In this document: in pieces, positions 49,247-58,736 of the stretch
How the letters are laid out: every line of letters begins with the position of its first letter
Numbering within the stretch: position 1 is the stretch's first letter
Source of the DNA: an uncultured Opitutia bacterium
GTDB taxonomy: Bacteria; Verrucomicrobiota; Verrucomicrobiia; Opitutales; Opitutaceae
Direction: 5' to 3'
DNA: 64,000 nt
Assembly: GCA_903862955.1 (NCBI GenBank)
Contig: CAIPAH010000013.1
Location: 186,001-250,000 of the forward strand
Position numbers and translations under genes: made by a program
The notes under the pieces: model-generated
Databases searched by the model: none
Told to the model about the DNA's origin: nothing
The model's input: the letters and a program-made list of their open reading frames with translations, nothing else

Positions 49247-50752
49247 ATGTCTTCCCTCAAAACCCTCGCCAAATCCGCCGCCCGCAACGGCCGGCCCGCC
49301 CCCGAGCTTATCTTCGGCGACCTCTGGGAATACGACCCCGCGCCCGAGACCGCGGACCCGAAGCTCAAGGCGCGTTACGACCTGTTCATCAACGGGCAGT
49401 TCGTGGCGCCCAAGTTGGGAAAGTATTTCGACTCCATCAACCCCGCGACCGAGCAAAAGCTCGCCGAGATCGCGCTGGCCGGCCCGGCCGACGTGGATGC
49501 GGCCTACGTGGCCGCCCAACGCGCGCAGGAAAACGTCTGGGGCCCGATGTCCGGCCGCGAGCGGGCGAAGTATCTTTTCCGCATCGCGCGGCTGTTGCAG
49601 GACCGGGCGCGGGAATTTGCGGTGGCGGAGACGATGGACGGCGGCAAGCCGATCAAGGAATCGCGCGACTTCGACATCCCGATGGCCGCGGCGCATTTCT
49701 TTTATCACGCCGGCTGGGCGGACAAACTGGAGTATGTCGCCCCGGGCCGCCGCGTCGCGCCGCTCGGCGTGGTGGGGCAGGTGATCCCGTGGAATTTCCC
49801 GCTGCTGATGTGCGCGTGGAAGCTCGCGCCGGCGCTGGCGATGGGCAACTGCGTCGTGCTCAAGCCCGCGGAGACGACCTCGATCACGGCGCTGAAGCTC
49901 GCCGAAATCATCGCCGATGCCGGTTTGCCACCGGGCGTGGTGAATTTCGTCACGGGCGCAGGCGAGACGGGTGCGGCGGTGATGAACCACCCGATCCCGG
50001 CCAAGATCGCGTTCACCGGCTCGACCGAGGTGGGCAAAAGCATCATGCGCTCGGTGGCGGGGACGGACAAGAAGATGACGATGGAGCTGGGCGGCAAGGC
50101 CGCGAACATCATCTTCGACGACGCGCCGCTCGACCAGGCGGTGGAGGGCATCATCAACGGCATCTTCTTCAACCAGGGCCACGTCTGCTGCGCGGGCTCG
50201 CGCCTGCTGGTGCACGAGCCGGTGGCGGCCCGGGTCATTGCCAAGCTCAAGCAGCGACTGAAGGTGCTGCGCGTCGGCGACCCGCTCGACAAGAACACCG
50301 ACGTCGGTGCGATCAACTCGAAGGAGCAGCTCGCGAAAATCACCGCGCTCGTCGCGTCCGGGGTGAAGGAAGGCGCGGAGATGTACCAAGCGCCCTGCAA
50401 GCTGCCGGCGAAGGGTTGGTATTTCCGCCCGACGATTTTTTCCAGTGTCACGATGAGCCACCGGATCGCGCGCGAGGAGATTTTCGGCCCGGTGCTGTCG
50501 ATCCTGACCTTCCGCACGCTGGACGAGGCGGTGGAGAAGGCGAACAACACCGCCTACGGCCTGAGCGCCGGCGTGTGGACGGACAAGGGCTCGCGCATCC
50601 TGAAGATGTCCACGGAGCTCAAGGCCGGCGTGGTCTGGGCCAACACCTACAACAAGTTCGACCCGACGTCGCCGTTCGGCGGCTACAAGGAAAGCGGCTT
50701 CGGCCGCGAGGGCGGCCGGCAAGGGCTGCTCGATTACTGCAAGCTCGTCTGA
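49247..50752 (+). CDS. Aldehyde dehydrogenase, ALDH16 N-terminal-half type
   Basis: A 501-residue NAD(P)-dependent aldehyde dehydrogenase. The general base is E280 in MELGGK and the nucleophile C314 in GHVCCAGSR. NAD-binding blocks are VIPWNFPLLMCAWKLAPALA and IAFTGSTEVGKSIM; the end is SPFGGYKESGFGREGGRQGL. The N-terminus, RPAPELIFGDLWEYDPAPE, matches the unusual start of ALDH16 proteins as I know them (ELxFExxEYGPxPE pattern). ALDH16 carries a second, inactive ALDH-like domain, which here seems to be encoded separately at 52155-53021. DeoC, just upstream, is a frequent neighbour. It probably oxidises the acetaldehyde or a nucleoside-derived aldehyde. Confidence 0.9.
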   Translation: MSSLKTLAKSAARNGRPAPELIFGDLWEYDPAPETADPKLKARYDLFINGQFVAPKLGKYFDSINPATEQKLAEIALAGPADVDAAYVAAQRAQENVWGPMSGRERAKYLFRIARLLQDRAREFAVAETMDGGKPIKESRDFDIPMAAAHFFYHAGWADKLEYVAPGRRVAPLGVVGQVIPWNFPLLMCAWKLAPALAMGNCVVLKPAETTSITALKLAEIIADAGLPPGVVNFVTGAGETGAAVMNHPIPAKIAFTGSTEVGKSIMRSVAGTDKKMTMELGGKAANIIFDDAPLDQAVEGIINGIFFNQGHVCCAGSRLLVHEPVAARVIAKLKQRLKVLRVGDPLDKNTDVGAINSKEQLAKITALVASGVKEGAEMYQAPCKLPAKGWYFRPTIFSSVTMSHRIAREEIFGPVLSILTFRTLDEAVEKANNTAYGLSAGVWTDKGSRILKMSTELKAGVVWANTYNKFDPTSPFGGYKESGFGREGGRQGLLDYCKLV

Positions 50753-50767
50753 ACCCCCGACGACCCC

Positions 50768-52141
50768 ATGGCCCAAACCCCTTATCTCACCGCCCCGGTT
50801 AACACCGACAAGATGCCGCCGGGCATCCCGTACATCATCGGCAACGAGGCGGCGGAGCGGTTCAATTTCTATGGGATGCGCGCGATCCTCGTCGTGTTCA
50901 TGACGCAGTATCTGGTGAACCGCGCGGGCGCGAAGGACGTGATGAACGAAAACCAGGCGAACGGCTGGTATCACTGGTTCGTGGCCTCCAATTATTTCTT
51001 CCCGGCTCTCGGCGCGGTGATCTCCGATGCCTTCTGGGGCAAATACAAGACGATCATCCGGCTCTCGCTGGTCTACTGTGCCGGCAGCGTGGTATTGGCG
51101 CTGGATCACACCCGCCTTGGGTTGGGACTCGGGCTGGGCCTCATCGCGCTGGGCGCGGGCGGCATCAAGCCCTGCGTTTCCTCGCATGTCGGTGACCAGT
51201 TCGGCGCGGCCAACCAGCCTCTGCTGTCGCGGGCGTTCGGTTGGTTCTATTTTTCCGTCAACGTCGGCTCGTCCGTTTCGATCCTGCTCGTGCCTTGGCT
51301 GCTGGAACATTACGGGGCCATGCCGGCCTTCGGCGTGCCGGCGGTGCTGATGTTGATTGCCACCTACGTTTTTTGGACGGGCCGCTACAAATTCGCGCAC
51401 ATCCCGGCGGGCGGGAAGACCTTCCTGCGCGACACATTCAACCGCGAGGGCTGGGCCGCCATCGGCCGGCTCGCGATCCTCTTCGCGTTCGTTGCGGTGT
51501 TCTGGTCGCTCTGGGACCAGAGCGGTGGCGAGTGGGTGCTGCAGGCGCAGAAGATGGACCTCCATTTCCTCGGCATCACCTGGCTGGCGTCGCAGATCCA
51601 GGCGGTCAACGCGGTCATGATCCTGGCCTTCATCCCGGCGTTCCAATACGTGATCTACCCGGCGATCAGCAAAGTCTTCCCGCTCACGCCGCTGCGCAAA
51701 ATCGGCCTTGGCCTCGTTGTCACGGGCCTGTCGTTTCTCGTCAGTGCGTGGATCGAAACCCAGATCGGCGCGGGCCTGAAGCCGAACATCGGGTGGCAGA
51801 TGCCGGCCTACGCACTGTTGTCCGCCGGCGAGGTAATGGTGTCGATCACGTCGCTCGAGTTCGCCTACACCCAGGCCCCGAAGGCGATGAAATCGATCAT
51901 GATGTCGCTCTACCTGCTGTCCATTTCCGCAGGCAACGCGTTCACCGCGCTGGTCCACGTGTTCATCGCGAACCCCGACGGCACGGTGAAGCTGCAGGGC
52001 GCCGCCTACTACAATTTCTTTGCCGCCCTTTCGATTGGCTGCGTGGCGGTCTTCATCGTGGTGGCCAAGCGCTACCGGGAAAAATCCTACCTGCAGGGCG
52101 ACATGCCCGTGCCCCTCGAGGAAGCCGCGGCCGAAAGCTGA
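50768..52141 (+). CDS. POT-family proton-dependent (peptide) transporter
   Basis: A 457-residue transporter of the proton-dependent oligopeptide family (POT/PTR2). The signature ERFNFYGMRAILVVFMTQYL (an ExxERFxYYG-type helix 1) and GIKPCVSSHVGDQFGA, FGWFYFSVNVGSSVSILL are diagnostic. SITSLEFAYTQAPKAMKSIM near the end is the second family signature. Twelve or more helices are expected. It imports di- and tripeptides or related compounds with protons. Its position between the two aldehyde dehydrogenase genes, 15 and 13 bases away, suggests it serves the same pathway, perhaps nucleosides; this is inference. Confidence 0.9.
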   Translation: MAQTPYLTAPVNTDKMPPGIPYIIGNEAAERFNFYGMRAILVVFMTQYLVNRAGAKDVMNENQANGWYHWFVASNYFFPALGAVISDAFWGKYKTIIRLSLVYCAGSVVLALDHTRLGLGLGLGLIALGAGGIKPCVSSHVGDQFGAANQPLLSRAFGWFYFSVNVGSSVSILLVPWLLEHYGAMPAFGVPAVLMLIATYVFWTGRYKFAHIPAGGKTFLRDTFNREGWAAIGRLAILFAFVAVFWSLWDQSGGEWVLQAQKMDLHFLGITWLASQIQAVNAVMILAFIPAFQYVIYPAISKVFPLTPLRKIGLGLVVTGLSFLVSAWIETQIGAGLKPNIGWQMPAYALLSAGEVMVSITSLEFAYTQAPKAMKSIMMSLYLLSISAGNAFTALVHVFIANPDGTVKLQGAAYYNFFAALSIGCVAVFIVVAKRYREKSYLQGDMPVPLEEAAAES

Positions 52142-52154
52142 ACCCGAATTTTCC

Positions 52155-53021
52155 ATGAGCCGACTGCCCATCACCAAAACCCCGAAAGTCTATGTCGGCG
52201 GAGCGTTCATCCGCTCCGAGAGCTCGCGCGTGTTTCCGCTCGCGGACGCCGCGGGGAACTTCTTTGCCAACATCCCGCAGTGCACGCGCAAGGACCTGCG
52301 CAACGCGGTCGAGGCCGCCGCCAAGGCCGGCCCCGGTTGGGCGAAGCGCACGGCTTACAACCGCGGACAGATCCTTTACCGCCTCGGCGAGATGCTCGAG
52401 GCCCGCGCCAGCGAGCTCGGCGACGCGCTCCGGCTCGGCGGCGCGTCGAAGGCGGCCGCGGCTAAGGAAGTCACGGCAAGCGTGGACCGGCTGATTTATT
52501 ACGCGGGCTGGGCCGACAAGTATGAGCAGGTGCTGGGCAATGTGAACCCGGTCGCCGCGCCGTATTTCAATTTCACCGTCACCGAGCCGATGGGCATCGT
52601 CGGCGTGATTGCGCCCGACGAGGCGCCGTTGCTCGCGCTGCTCTCGCTGGTCGTGCCAGCCATCACGAGCGGCAACACCGTCGTGGCGCTGGCGTCGTCC
52701 GCGCAGCCGTATCCGGCGATCGTGCTGGGCGAGCTCCTGGCGACGAGCGACCTGCCGGGCAGCGTGGTCAATTTGCTCACTGGTTTCCGCAAGGAGCTGG
52801 TGCCGACCTTCGCCACGCACACGCACCTGCGCGCGATCTCCGCCGTCGCGAATGCCGACGAGCGCAAGGCACTCGCGCTCGGTGCCGCGGACAGCGTCAA
52901 GCGCACGCGCCTGCTGAAGGCCGAAGTGCGGACGGACTGGTTCGCCGACGCTGCGCAGAGCCTCTACGCGATTCGCGATTACGTGGAGTTCAAGACCATC
53001 TGGCACCCGATCGGGGCGTGA
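52155..53021 (+). CDS. Short aldehyde-dehydrogenase-like protein without catalytic domain (ALDH16 C-terminal-half type)
   Basis: A 288-residue protein with the N-terminal, NAD-binding half of the ALDH fold: VYVGGAFIRSESSRVFPLAD, IVGVIAPDEAPLLALLSLVV and GSVVNLLTGFRKELVPTFAT. No catalytic cysteine block is present. The C-terminus is YVEFKTIWHPIGA. Length and features fit the second, inactive domain of ALDH16; 501 plus 288 residues is close to the roughly 800 of single-chain ALDH16. In single-chain ALDH16 this domain pairs with the other one, so a heteromeric complex with the 49247-50752 product is expected. It ends the operon and converges on the aminopeptidase gene. Confidence 0.85.
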   Translation: MSRLPITKTPKVYVGGAFIRSESSRVFPLADAAGNFFANIPQCTRKDLRNAVEAAAKAGPGWAKRTAYNRGQILYRLGEMLEARASELGDALRLGGASKAAAAKEVTASVDRLIYYAGWADKYEQVLGNVNPVAAPYFNFTVTEPMGIVGVIAPDEAPLLALLSLVVPAITSGNTVVALASSAQPYPAIVLGELLATSDLPGSVVNLLTGFRKELVPTFATHTHLRAISAVANADERKALALGAADSVKRTRLLKAEVRTDWFADAAQSLYAIRDYVEFKTIWHPIGA

Positions 53022-53090
53022 GGGATGGTCTCGCGACGCGCGCAACGGGCGCGACGGCGTGCAGCGGAACCTGCAACACGCGCCTTGGGC

Positions 53091-55754
53091 TCAACTCTCG
53101 GGCGGGAGGGGGACGCGGGTTTTGATCCACGTGTCGATGGGGGCGAGCTCGCGCGCTTTGACGGCGGCGTTGTGACGGATGAGGTCGGCGCCCTTGTCGG
53201 CTTCGGGGAGGGCTCCCGGCGGCAGGTGGGCGCGCACGAGTTCCATGAGCTCGTTCGCACGCGGGGCATCAGTGAACGCGGTCGCGATGCGGGGCAGGTA
53301 GGTGTTGCGACCGAAGGCCGTGACCTTGGCCAGGAGCGCCGGCAGATGCTCGCGGGTGAAATCCCAAGCGAGCGCGGTCTGCTCGCTGCTGGCGGCCACG
53401 CGGCTGACATTGCCCACGGCTTCGGCAGTGGACATCTCGTCACCGAGGCTGAGCTCGAGCGTGGTGCGCGCCAGCGCGGGATCGAGCGCGGCCTGCATGG
53501 CGTTGTAGGCGCGGCGCTTGTCCTCGGTGGTGCGCGCTGACAGGGCGAGTTCGTGCAGTTGGTCGTAGACGGAGCGGTTGGCGTAGCGGCCGACCACGGC
53601 GAGCACGGGCTCGCGGAGATCGCCGGGCAGGCTGGCGGGATCGCGGAGGAAGACGTCGAACCGCTTGTAACATTCCGCGATCGTGGCGTGGTCGCCGTAG
53701 CGTCCGAGCGATCCGATCAGGTCGGCCCGTAGCGAACGGTCGAGCGGAGACTCGCCTGCGATCGGCGTCCAACCGAGCCGCGTCAACTGGGGCGCGAGCT
53801 GCGTCACGGCCCACGCCTGAAACGCGCGGTGGCCGGGCTGATTGCGCTGGAGCAGGTCGATCCACGCCAAGGTGCCGATGACCTGGCTCCACACCGGCTG
53901 GCTCTGGCTGCCGTGGAGCTGTTCAACGAGTTCGAGGTAGGTGGGCTCGGAAAGAAAACCCGCCTCGACGAGCGCGTCGGTGTCGGCGAGCAGGTTGAGC
54001 TGCTCGGCCACGGGGAGCCGCGGGAATTCACGCCGCAGGGCCGCCGTGAGCGGCTCATCGTAGAGCACGCGGTAGAAACCGGCATCGCCGACGTTGGCCT
54101 TGAGCGCGCCGGGGCCCGCGGGAAGCGGCACGGTGGCGCGGGCGGTTTCGAGCAAGACGGTTTGCGGCTGGTCGAGGGCACCGGTGGGTGCGAGGGAGAC
54201 CGGGATTTTCCAGAGAATGGGCTCGGCCTTGAGGTTGTCGTAGGTGAAGCGCGTCTGCGTGAGCGCGACGCGAGCCGAGGGTCCCGTGCCGGTGACGGCG
54301 ACCGTGACGAGCGGGAAGCCGGAATGCTCGGTCCAGTCGGCGGCGAGCGCGGTCACGGGCTTGCCGGACGCCTCGGACAACGCGGACCAGAGGTTGGCGG
54401 TGGTGGAGTTGGAATAGCGGTTTTCCTCGATGTAGCGACGGATGCCGGCGCGGAACGTGTCGGGACCGAGGTAATCCTCCAGCATGCGGAGGAACGACTG
54501 GCCTTTCTGGTAGGAAATCGCGTCGAAGGCGTCCTCGGCCTGGCTCTCATTGCGGATGGGCCGCTGGATGGGATGCGTGGTGCGGCGCGCGTCGAGGGCC
54601 ATCGAGTTGTTCTTCTGCGTGTTGGCGCGCAGCCAGATCTGCCAGTCGGGATTGAGGGCGGCGGTGCTCTTGGTGCCCATCCACGAGGCGAAACCTTCGT
54701 TGAGCCAGAGGTTGTCCCACCACGCCATGGTGACGAGGTTGCCGAACCACTGGTGCGCCATCTCGTGCGCGATGGTGGCGAACACGGCCTCGCGGCGCGC
54801 CTGCGAGCTGTTGACAGGGTCGAAGAGGATCGCGGTGTCGATGTAGGTGATGCAGCCCCAGTTTTCCATGGCGCCGAACGACGAGAACGCGTTGGGCACG
54901 GCCACTTGGTCGAGCTTGGGCAGCGGGTAGCGGACGCCGAAATACTGATGGTAGTAAGTGAGGACGCGCTGGGCGACTTCGAGCGCGTAGCGGGCGGAGG
55001 CGCGCTTGCCCTCGGTCGTGATGATGCGGAGTTTCACCCCGTCCGCCTCGCCCTCGACCGTCTCGAATTCGCCCGCGTAGATCGCCACGAGATAGCTGGC
55101 CATGCTGGGCGTGCGGTCGAACACGACCTCCTTCAGCCCGGCGGGTAGCGGCGTCTCGCGCGCAATGGGCATGTTGGAAACCGCCATGAGTTTCGCCGGC
55201 ACGACGAGGGTGACATCGTAGGTCGCGCGATAGACGGGTTCATCCCAACAGGGGAAAACGCGCCGCGCATCGGTGGGCTCGAACTGGGTGCCGAGCATGT
55301 ATTTGTCGCCCGACGGGGTGGGATATTTGTCGAGGAAGAAGCCCTCGGCCTTCGCGTTGATCCGGCCATGGTAGGCGAAAGTGAAGGTGTGTGGGCCGGC
55401 GGGAAGTTCGGTGGGAAGGTCGAGCGTGAGTGTCTGATGCGCCGCGTCGAGGTGCGGAGTCAACGGCATGGACGGACGACCGGGATCGGCGAGGGCGGCG
55501 GCGGTGACGTCGAGTTCGAGCGCGTTCAGCGCGATCGAGCGAACGGGCGTGAGGACCTCGACGTCGACCACCGCGGTGCCGGTCGTGGTGCGGGCGGCGA
55601 AGTCGGGCGTCAGGCGCAGCGCGTAGTGGTGCGGCACCACGGTCTTGGGGAGCTGGCCGGGCGTGCCGGCAAAGGTGAACGGCTGCTCGGCGCGCGCGGC
55701 GGCAGCGAGGGCGAGGAGACACGCCGCGAGCCGGGCGAAAGGGGCGAAACGCAT
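53091..55754 (-). CDS. Exported M1 family zinc aminopeptidase
   Basis: An 887-residue aminopeptidase of family M1 (ERAP/PepN class) with a signal peptide (residues 1-22, ending AAARAE). GAMEN is at 294-298 (FSSFGAMENWG), and the zinc motif H330-E-x2-H334 is followed by E353 (HEMAHQWFGNL, NEGFASWMG). The N-terminal beta domain (LDKYPTPSGDKYMLGTQFEP) and the long helical C-terminal domain of the animal-type enzymes are both present. It removes N-terminal residues from peptides in the periplasm or outside. The start coincides with the signal peptide. It converges on the ALDH-like gene and diverges from the sensor kinase. Confidence 0.95.
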   Translation of the reverse strand: MRFAPFARLAACLLALAAAARAEQPFTFAGTPGQLPKTVVPHHYALRLTPDFAARTTTGTAVVDVEVLTPVRSIALNALELDVTAAALADPGRPSMPLTPHLDAAHQTLTLDLPTELPAGPHTFTFAYHGRINAKAEGFFLDKYPTPSGDKYMLGTQFEPTDARRVFPCWDEPVYRATYDVTLVVPAKLMAVSNMPIARETPLPAGLKEVVFDRTPSMASYLVAIYAGEFETVEGEADGVKLRIITTEGKRASARYALEVAQRVLTYYHQYFGVRYPLPKLDQVAVPNAFSSFGAMENWGCITYIDTAILFDPVNSSQARREAVFATIAHEMAHQWFGNLVTMAWWDNLWLNEGFASWMGTKSTAALNPDWQIWLRANTQKNNSMALDARRTTHPIQRPIRNESQAEDAFDAISYQKGQSFLRMLEDYLGPDTFRAGIRRYIEENRYSNSTTANLWSALSEASGKPVTALAADWTEHSGFPLVTVAVTGTGPSARVALTQTRFTYDNLKAEPILWKIPVSLAPTGALDQPQTVLLETARATVPLPAGPGALKANVGDAGFYRVLYDEPLTAALRREFPRLPVAEQLNLLADTDALVEAGFLSEPTYLELVEQLHGSQSQPVWSQVIGTLAWIDLLQRNQPGHRAFQAWAVTQLAPQLTRLGWTPIAGESPLDRSLRADLIGSLGRYGDHATIAECYKRFDVFLRDPASLPGDLREPVLAVVGRYANRSVYDQLHELALSARTTEDKRRAYNAMQAALDPALARTTLELSLGDEMSTAEAVGNVSRVAASSEQTALAWDFTREHLPALLAKVTAFGRNTYLPRIATAFTDAPRANELMELVRAHLPPGALPEADKGADLIRHNAAVKARELAPIDTWIKTRVPLPPES

Positions 55755-55880
55755 CCCACGTTCTGGCCGGGGTGCCCGTGGGGAGTCAACTTTTGGGGAT
55801 TCGCGCCACTCGGCAGGTGCTGTGACCGTTCGTCCAAAGTTTGCGCTCCCGGGCGGGCCGGCTTGTATGCTGGCCTGTCC

Positions 55881-57017
55881 ATGGAATCCGCTGCCCTGAC
55901 CAACGTGCTGCTTGAAGACGAACGCCGCCGGGTGCGCGCGAAGGACCGGCTTTATGTGATTTTGCAGTCGATCGGATGGCTATTCTGCCTCGGGACCCAG
56001 ACCTTCTACATCATCACCTTCCCGGCGGCGCGGCAGTCCGGTCAAAGCGTGCTGTGCACCCTCTGTGCGGTCGCGATGGTGGTTTTCCTGGGCTGGCTGA
56101 TCACGCATTTCTCCCGCCCGCTCGTGGAACGCTGGGGCTGGAAACTGCTGGGCTGGCGGGCCCTGTTGCCGCGCATCATGGCGCTCAGCTTCGTGCAGTC
56201 GGCGCTGTGGAGCGCGATTGGCTATGGCTACTACAACGGGCTCCTGGGCATGCCCAGCGGGAAGCTTTCCGTGTGGGTGGCCATCGTGATCAGCATCGTC
56301 AACGGCACCATCATGCTGGCGGTGTGGTGGTGCATCTATTTTTTCTACCACCTCTTCGACCGCCTCAACCGCCTCGAAATCGAGCGCCTGCGGCTGGCGA
56401 CGAGCGTCAAGGAATCCGAGCTCCGCGCGCTAAAATCGCAGGTCAACCCGCACTTCATCTTCAACTCGCTCAATTCCCTGCGCGCGCTGATCGAGGAGGA
56501 TCCGCTGCGGGCGCGGCAGGCCGTGACGCAGCTGGCCAACCTGCTGCGTTACTCGCTGCAGAGCGGCCAGCAGGAGACGGTGCCGTTCGAGGACGAGCTG
56601 AGCGTGGTCAACGACTACCTCGCCCTGGAGCAGGTGCGGCACGAGGAACGCCTGCGCCTGCGGCTCGACGTGGCGCCCGACACGCTGCAGCTGCCGATCC
56701 CGCCGATGCTGCTGCAGACGCTGGTGGAGAACGCCGTGAAATACGGCATCTCCGCGCGGCCCGAGGGCGGCGAGATCGCGATCATCGCGCGGCGCGAGAA
56801 CGATTCCCTCCGGCTGCAAGTGACGAATCCCGGGGCGCTGGAATCCGGTTCCGAGCGTGTGGCCCGCGTCAACGGCTCGACGGGCATGGGCCTGGCCAAC
56901 GCCGCCAACCGCCTGCGCCTGCTCTTTGGCGAGCGTGCCACGCTGCGCCTCCGCGCGGGCGAACCCGGCAGCGTCGTGGCTGAGGCGATCATCCCGCTCC
57001 CGGTGTCCCACGCATGA
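55881..57017 (+). CDS. LytS-type sensor histidine kinase
   Basis: A 378-residue membrane kinase. Four hydrophobic segments lie within residues 25-155 (VILQSIGWLFCLGTQTFYII, VLCTLCAVAMVVFLGWLITH, ALSFVQSALWSAIGYGYYNG, VWVAIVISIVNGTIMLAVWW). The kinase core has the His_kinase motif HFIFNSLNSLRALI with the phosphorylated H191, followed by VPFEDELSVVNDYLALEQVR and MLLQTLVENAVKYGI with GMGLANAANRLRLLFG for ATP binding. Family: LytS/YehU. The stop overlaps the regulator ATG by four bases. The signal is unknown. Confidence 0.92.
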   Translation: MESAALTNVLLEDERRRVRAKDRLYVILQSIGWLFCLGTQTFYIITFPAARQSGQSVLCTLCAVAMVVFLGWLITHFSRPLVERWGWKLLGWRALLPRIMALSFVQSALWSAIGYGYYNGLLGMPSGKLSVWVAIVISIVNGTIMLAVWWCIYFFYHLFDRLNRLEIERLRLATSVKESELRALKSQVNPHFIFNSLNSLRALIEEDPLRARQAVTQLANLLRYSLQSGQQETVPFEDELSVVNDYLALEQVRHEERLRLRLDVAPDTLQLPIPPMLLQTLVENAVKYGISARPEGGEIAIIARRENDSLRLQVTNPGALESGSERVARVNGSTGMGLANAANRLRLLFGERATLRLRAGEPGSVVAEAIIPLPVSHA

Positions 57018-57736
57018 AGGCGCTGCTTATCGACGACGAGCGGCTCGCCCGCAACGAACTGCGCCGGCTGCTGGCCGCGTTTCCCGACGTGGAAATCGCG
57101 GGCGAGGCCGCCAACGGCAAGCAGGCGCGGGAACAACTCGCGACGCTCGCGCCCGACCTGATCTTCCTCGACGTGCAGATGCCGGGCGAGACGGGCATGC
57201 AATTGCTCGAGTCGCTCGAGCCGCCGGCCCCGCACGTGATCTTCACGACGGCCTACGACGAGTTTGCGGTGAAGGCGTTCGAGCTGAACGCGCTCGACTA
57301 CCTGCTCAAACCCGTTGACCCGGCGCGCCTGGCGGCGGCGATCGAGAAGCTTCGCGCCAAGCTCGGGGCACCGCCCACGGCCACCGAGCGTCCCGCCAAG
57401 CTGGCGGCCGAGGACAAGGTCTTCGTGCGCGAGGGCGACCGCTGCTGGTTCGTCGAGGTGAAGTCGATCCGGCTGCTGGAGAGCGAGGGCAATTACACGC
57501 GCGTGCACTTCGATACGGCCCAGCCGCAGCTTTTCCGCTCGCTCAACGCGATGGAGGAGCGACTCGACCCGAAATATTTCTTCCGCGCGAACCGCCGCCA
57601 GATCATCAACCTCGCCTGGATCGACAAGATCGAGCCGTGGTTTAGCGGCGGGCTGCTGGTGCATCTCAAGGGTGGCGCCAAGGTCGAGCTCAGCCGCCGG
57701 CAGGCGCAGGAATTCCGTGAGAAGATGAGCCTTTGA
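57014..57736 (+). CDS. LytTR-family response regulator
   Basis: A 240-residue regulator. The receiver domain has the acidic pair LLIDDERLARNEL and the phospho-acceptor D53 (IFLDVQMPGETGM), then FTTAYDEFAVKAF and LLKPVDPARL. A linker of about 25 residues follows. The LytTR DNA-binding domain spans about 135-238 (VEVKSIRLLESEGNYTRVHF, KYFFRANRRQIINLAWIDKI, VELSRRQAQEFREKM). It is coupled to the kinase gene and should control the neighbouring small protein and ABC exporter or other targets. Confidence 0.94.
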   Translation: MKALLIDDERLARNELRRLLAAFPDVEIAGEAANGKQAREQLATLAPDLIFLDVQMPGETGMQLLESLEPPAPHVIFTTAYDEFAVKAFELNALDYLLKPVDPARLAAAIEKLRAKLGAPPTATERPAKLAAEDKVFVREGDRCWFVEVKSIRLLESEGNYTRVHFDTAQPQLFRSLNAMEERLDPKYFFRANRRQIINLAWIDKIEPWFSGGLLVHLKGGAKVELSRRQAQEFREKMSL

Positions 57737-57749
57737 ACCTGATTTACCT

Positions 57750-57926
57750 ATGAAAACTTCCTCTTCCAAGTGGCTGGGTTATCTCTGTCGGGCGCGGTTT
57801 TTCCTCGCCGTTGTCATGGGCCTCGGCGTCGGCTGGGCCATGAGCAAGTCGCTCGGGCCCGGCGTCAGCTTCGCCATCGGCGGGGCGATCACGGTGATCA
57901 TGATGGCACGTCCGCGAGGTGAATAA
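57750..57926 (+). CDS. 58-residue small membrane protein
   Basis: An ATG-started frame of 58 codons, MKTSSSKWLGYLCRARFFLA at the start, then two hydrophobic stretches (VVMGLGVGWAMSKSL and VSFAIGGAITVIMMA) and a basic end. It lies between the response regulator and the ABC ATPase, 13 bases after the former. Spacing and hydrophobicity make it a credible gene, but I know no homologue. It could be a small component of the transporter or sensor. Confidence 0.55.
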   Translation: MKTSSSKWLGYLCRARFFLAVVMGLGVGWAMSKSLGPGVSFAIGGAITVIMMARPRGE

Positions 57927-57963
57927 GCGCACCTGGACTCGCGACTGGCCCATTTCCTTTCCC

Positions 57964-58725
57964 ATGATTGAAGCCCACGAACTGACCAAGACATTCTCCG
58001 ACAAGAAGCGCGGCGTCATCACCGCGGTCGACCGCGTGTCGTTCACCTGCCGGCCCGGCCAGATTTACGGGCTGCTGGGTGCGAACGGCGCCGGCAAGAC
58101 CACGACGCTGCGGCTGGTCGCGACGCTGCTGCAGCCAACGAGTGGCCGGGCGACCGTCGCGGGCTTTGACGTGGTGCGCGACGCCCAATCGGTACGCGCG
58201 AACGTCGGCTTCCTTGCGGCGAGCACCGCGCTCTACGGGCGGCTGACCGCGCGGGAGATGATCACCTATTTCGGGCGGCTGAACGGCATGACGGACGCGG
58301 CCATCAAGGCGCGGATCAAGCAGCTGTCCGCCGAACTCGACATGGACGAGTTCCTCGACCGCCGCTGCGACAAGTTTTCCACGGGCATGAAACAGAAGAC
58401 CTCGATCGCGCGCACGCTCATCCACGATCCGGCGGTGATGGTCTTCGACGAGCCGACTCTCGGCCTCGATGTCATGACGGCCCGCGCCATCGTCAAATTC
58501 GTCCGCGACTGCCGCGACCGGGGCAAGACCGTGATTTACTCGACGCACATCATGTCCGAGGTGGAGAAGCTCTGTGACACCGTCGGCATCATCCACGGCG
58601 GCCGGCTGGTCGCCGAAGGCACGCTGCCGGAACTGCGCGCGCGCTTCGGCGAGCAGGACATGGAGGAAGTCTTCGTCAAGGCCGTCGGCGGCGAGGCGGC
58701 GGTGCTGGCAGCGCTGAAGAACTGA
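57964..58725 (+). CDS. ABC transporter ATP-binding protein (NatA-like)
   Basis: A 253-residue ABC ATPase. Walker A is [16 protein letters not shown]-loop and [17 protein letters not shown] follow, the signature is the degenerate [15 protein letters not shown], Walker B is [12 protein letters not shown], and the switch histidine is in [13 protein letters not shown]. The sequence is typical of the NatA/DRA ABC-2 exporter group. The start was placed at the ATG at 57964, since the 15 codons before it are not conserved and overlap the small gene. The permease follows after 11 bases. Confidence 0.92.
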   Translation: MIEAHELTKTFSDKKRGVITAVDRVSFTCRPGQIYGLLGANGAGKTTTLRLVATLLQPTSGRATVAGFDVVRDAQSVRANVGFLAASTALYGRLTAREMITYFGRLNGMTDAAIKARIKQLSAELDMDEFLDRRCDKFSTGMKQKTSIARTLIHDPAVMVFDEPTLGLDVMTARAIVKFVRDCRDRGKTVIYSTHIMSEVEKLCDTVGIIHGGRLVAEGTLPELRARFGEQDMEEVFVKAVGGEAAVLAALKN

Positions 58726-58736
58726 GCCAATTTCCC

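Noticed and set aside
48407-52177. A 1256-codon open frame on the minus strand
   Set aside because: It is antisense to deoC, the aldehyde dehydrogenase and the POT transporter, which have clear family motifs; its Arg/His/Asp-rich translation has none.
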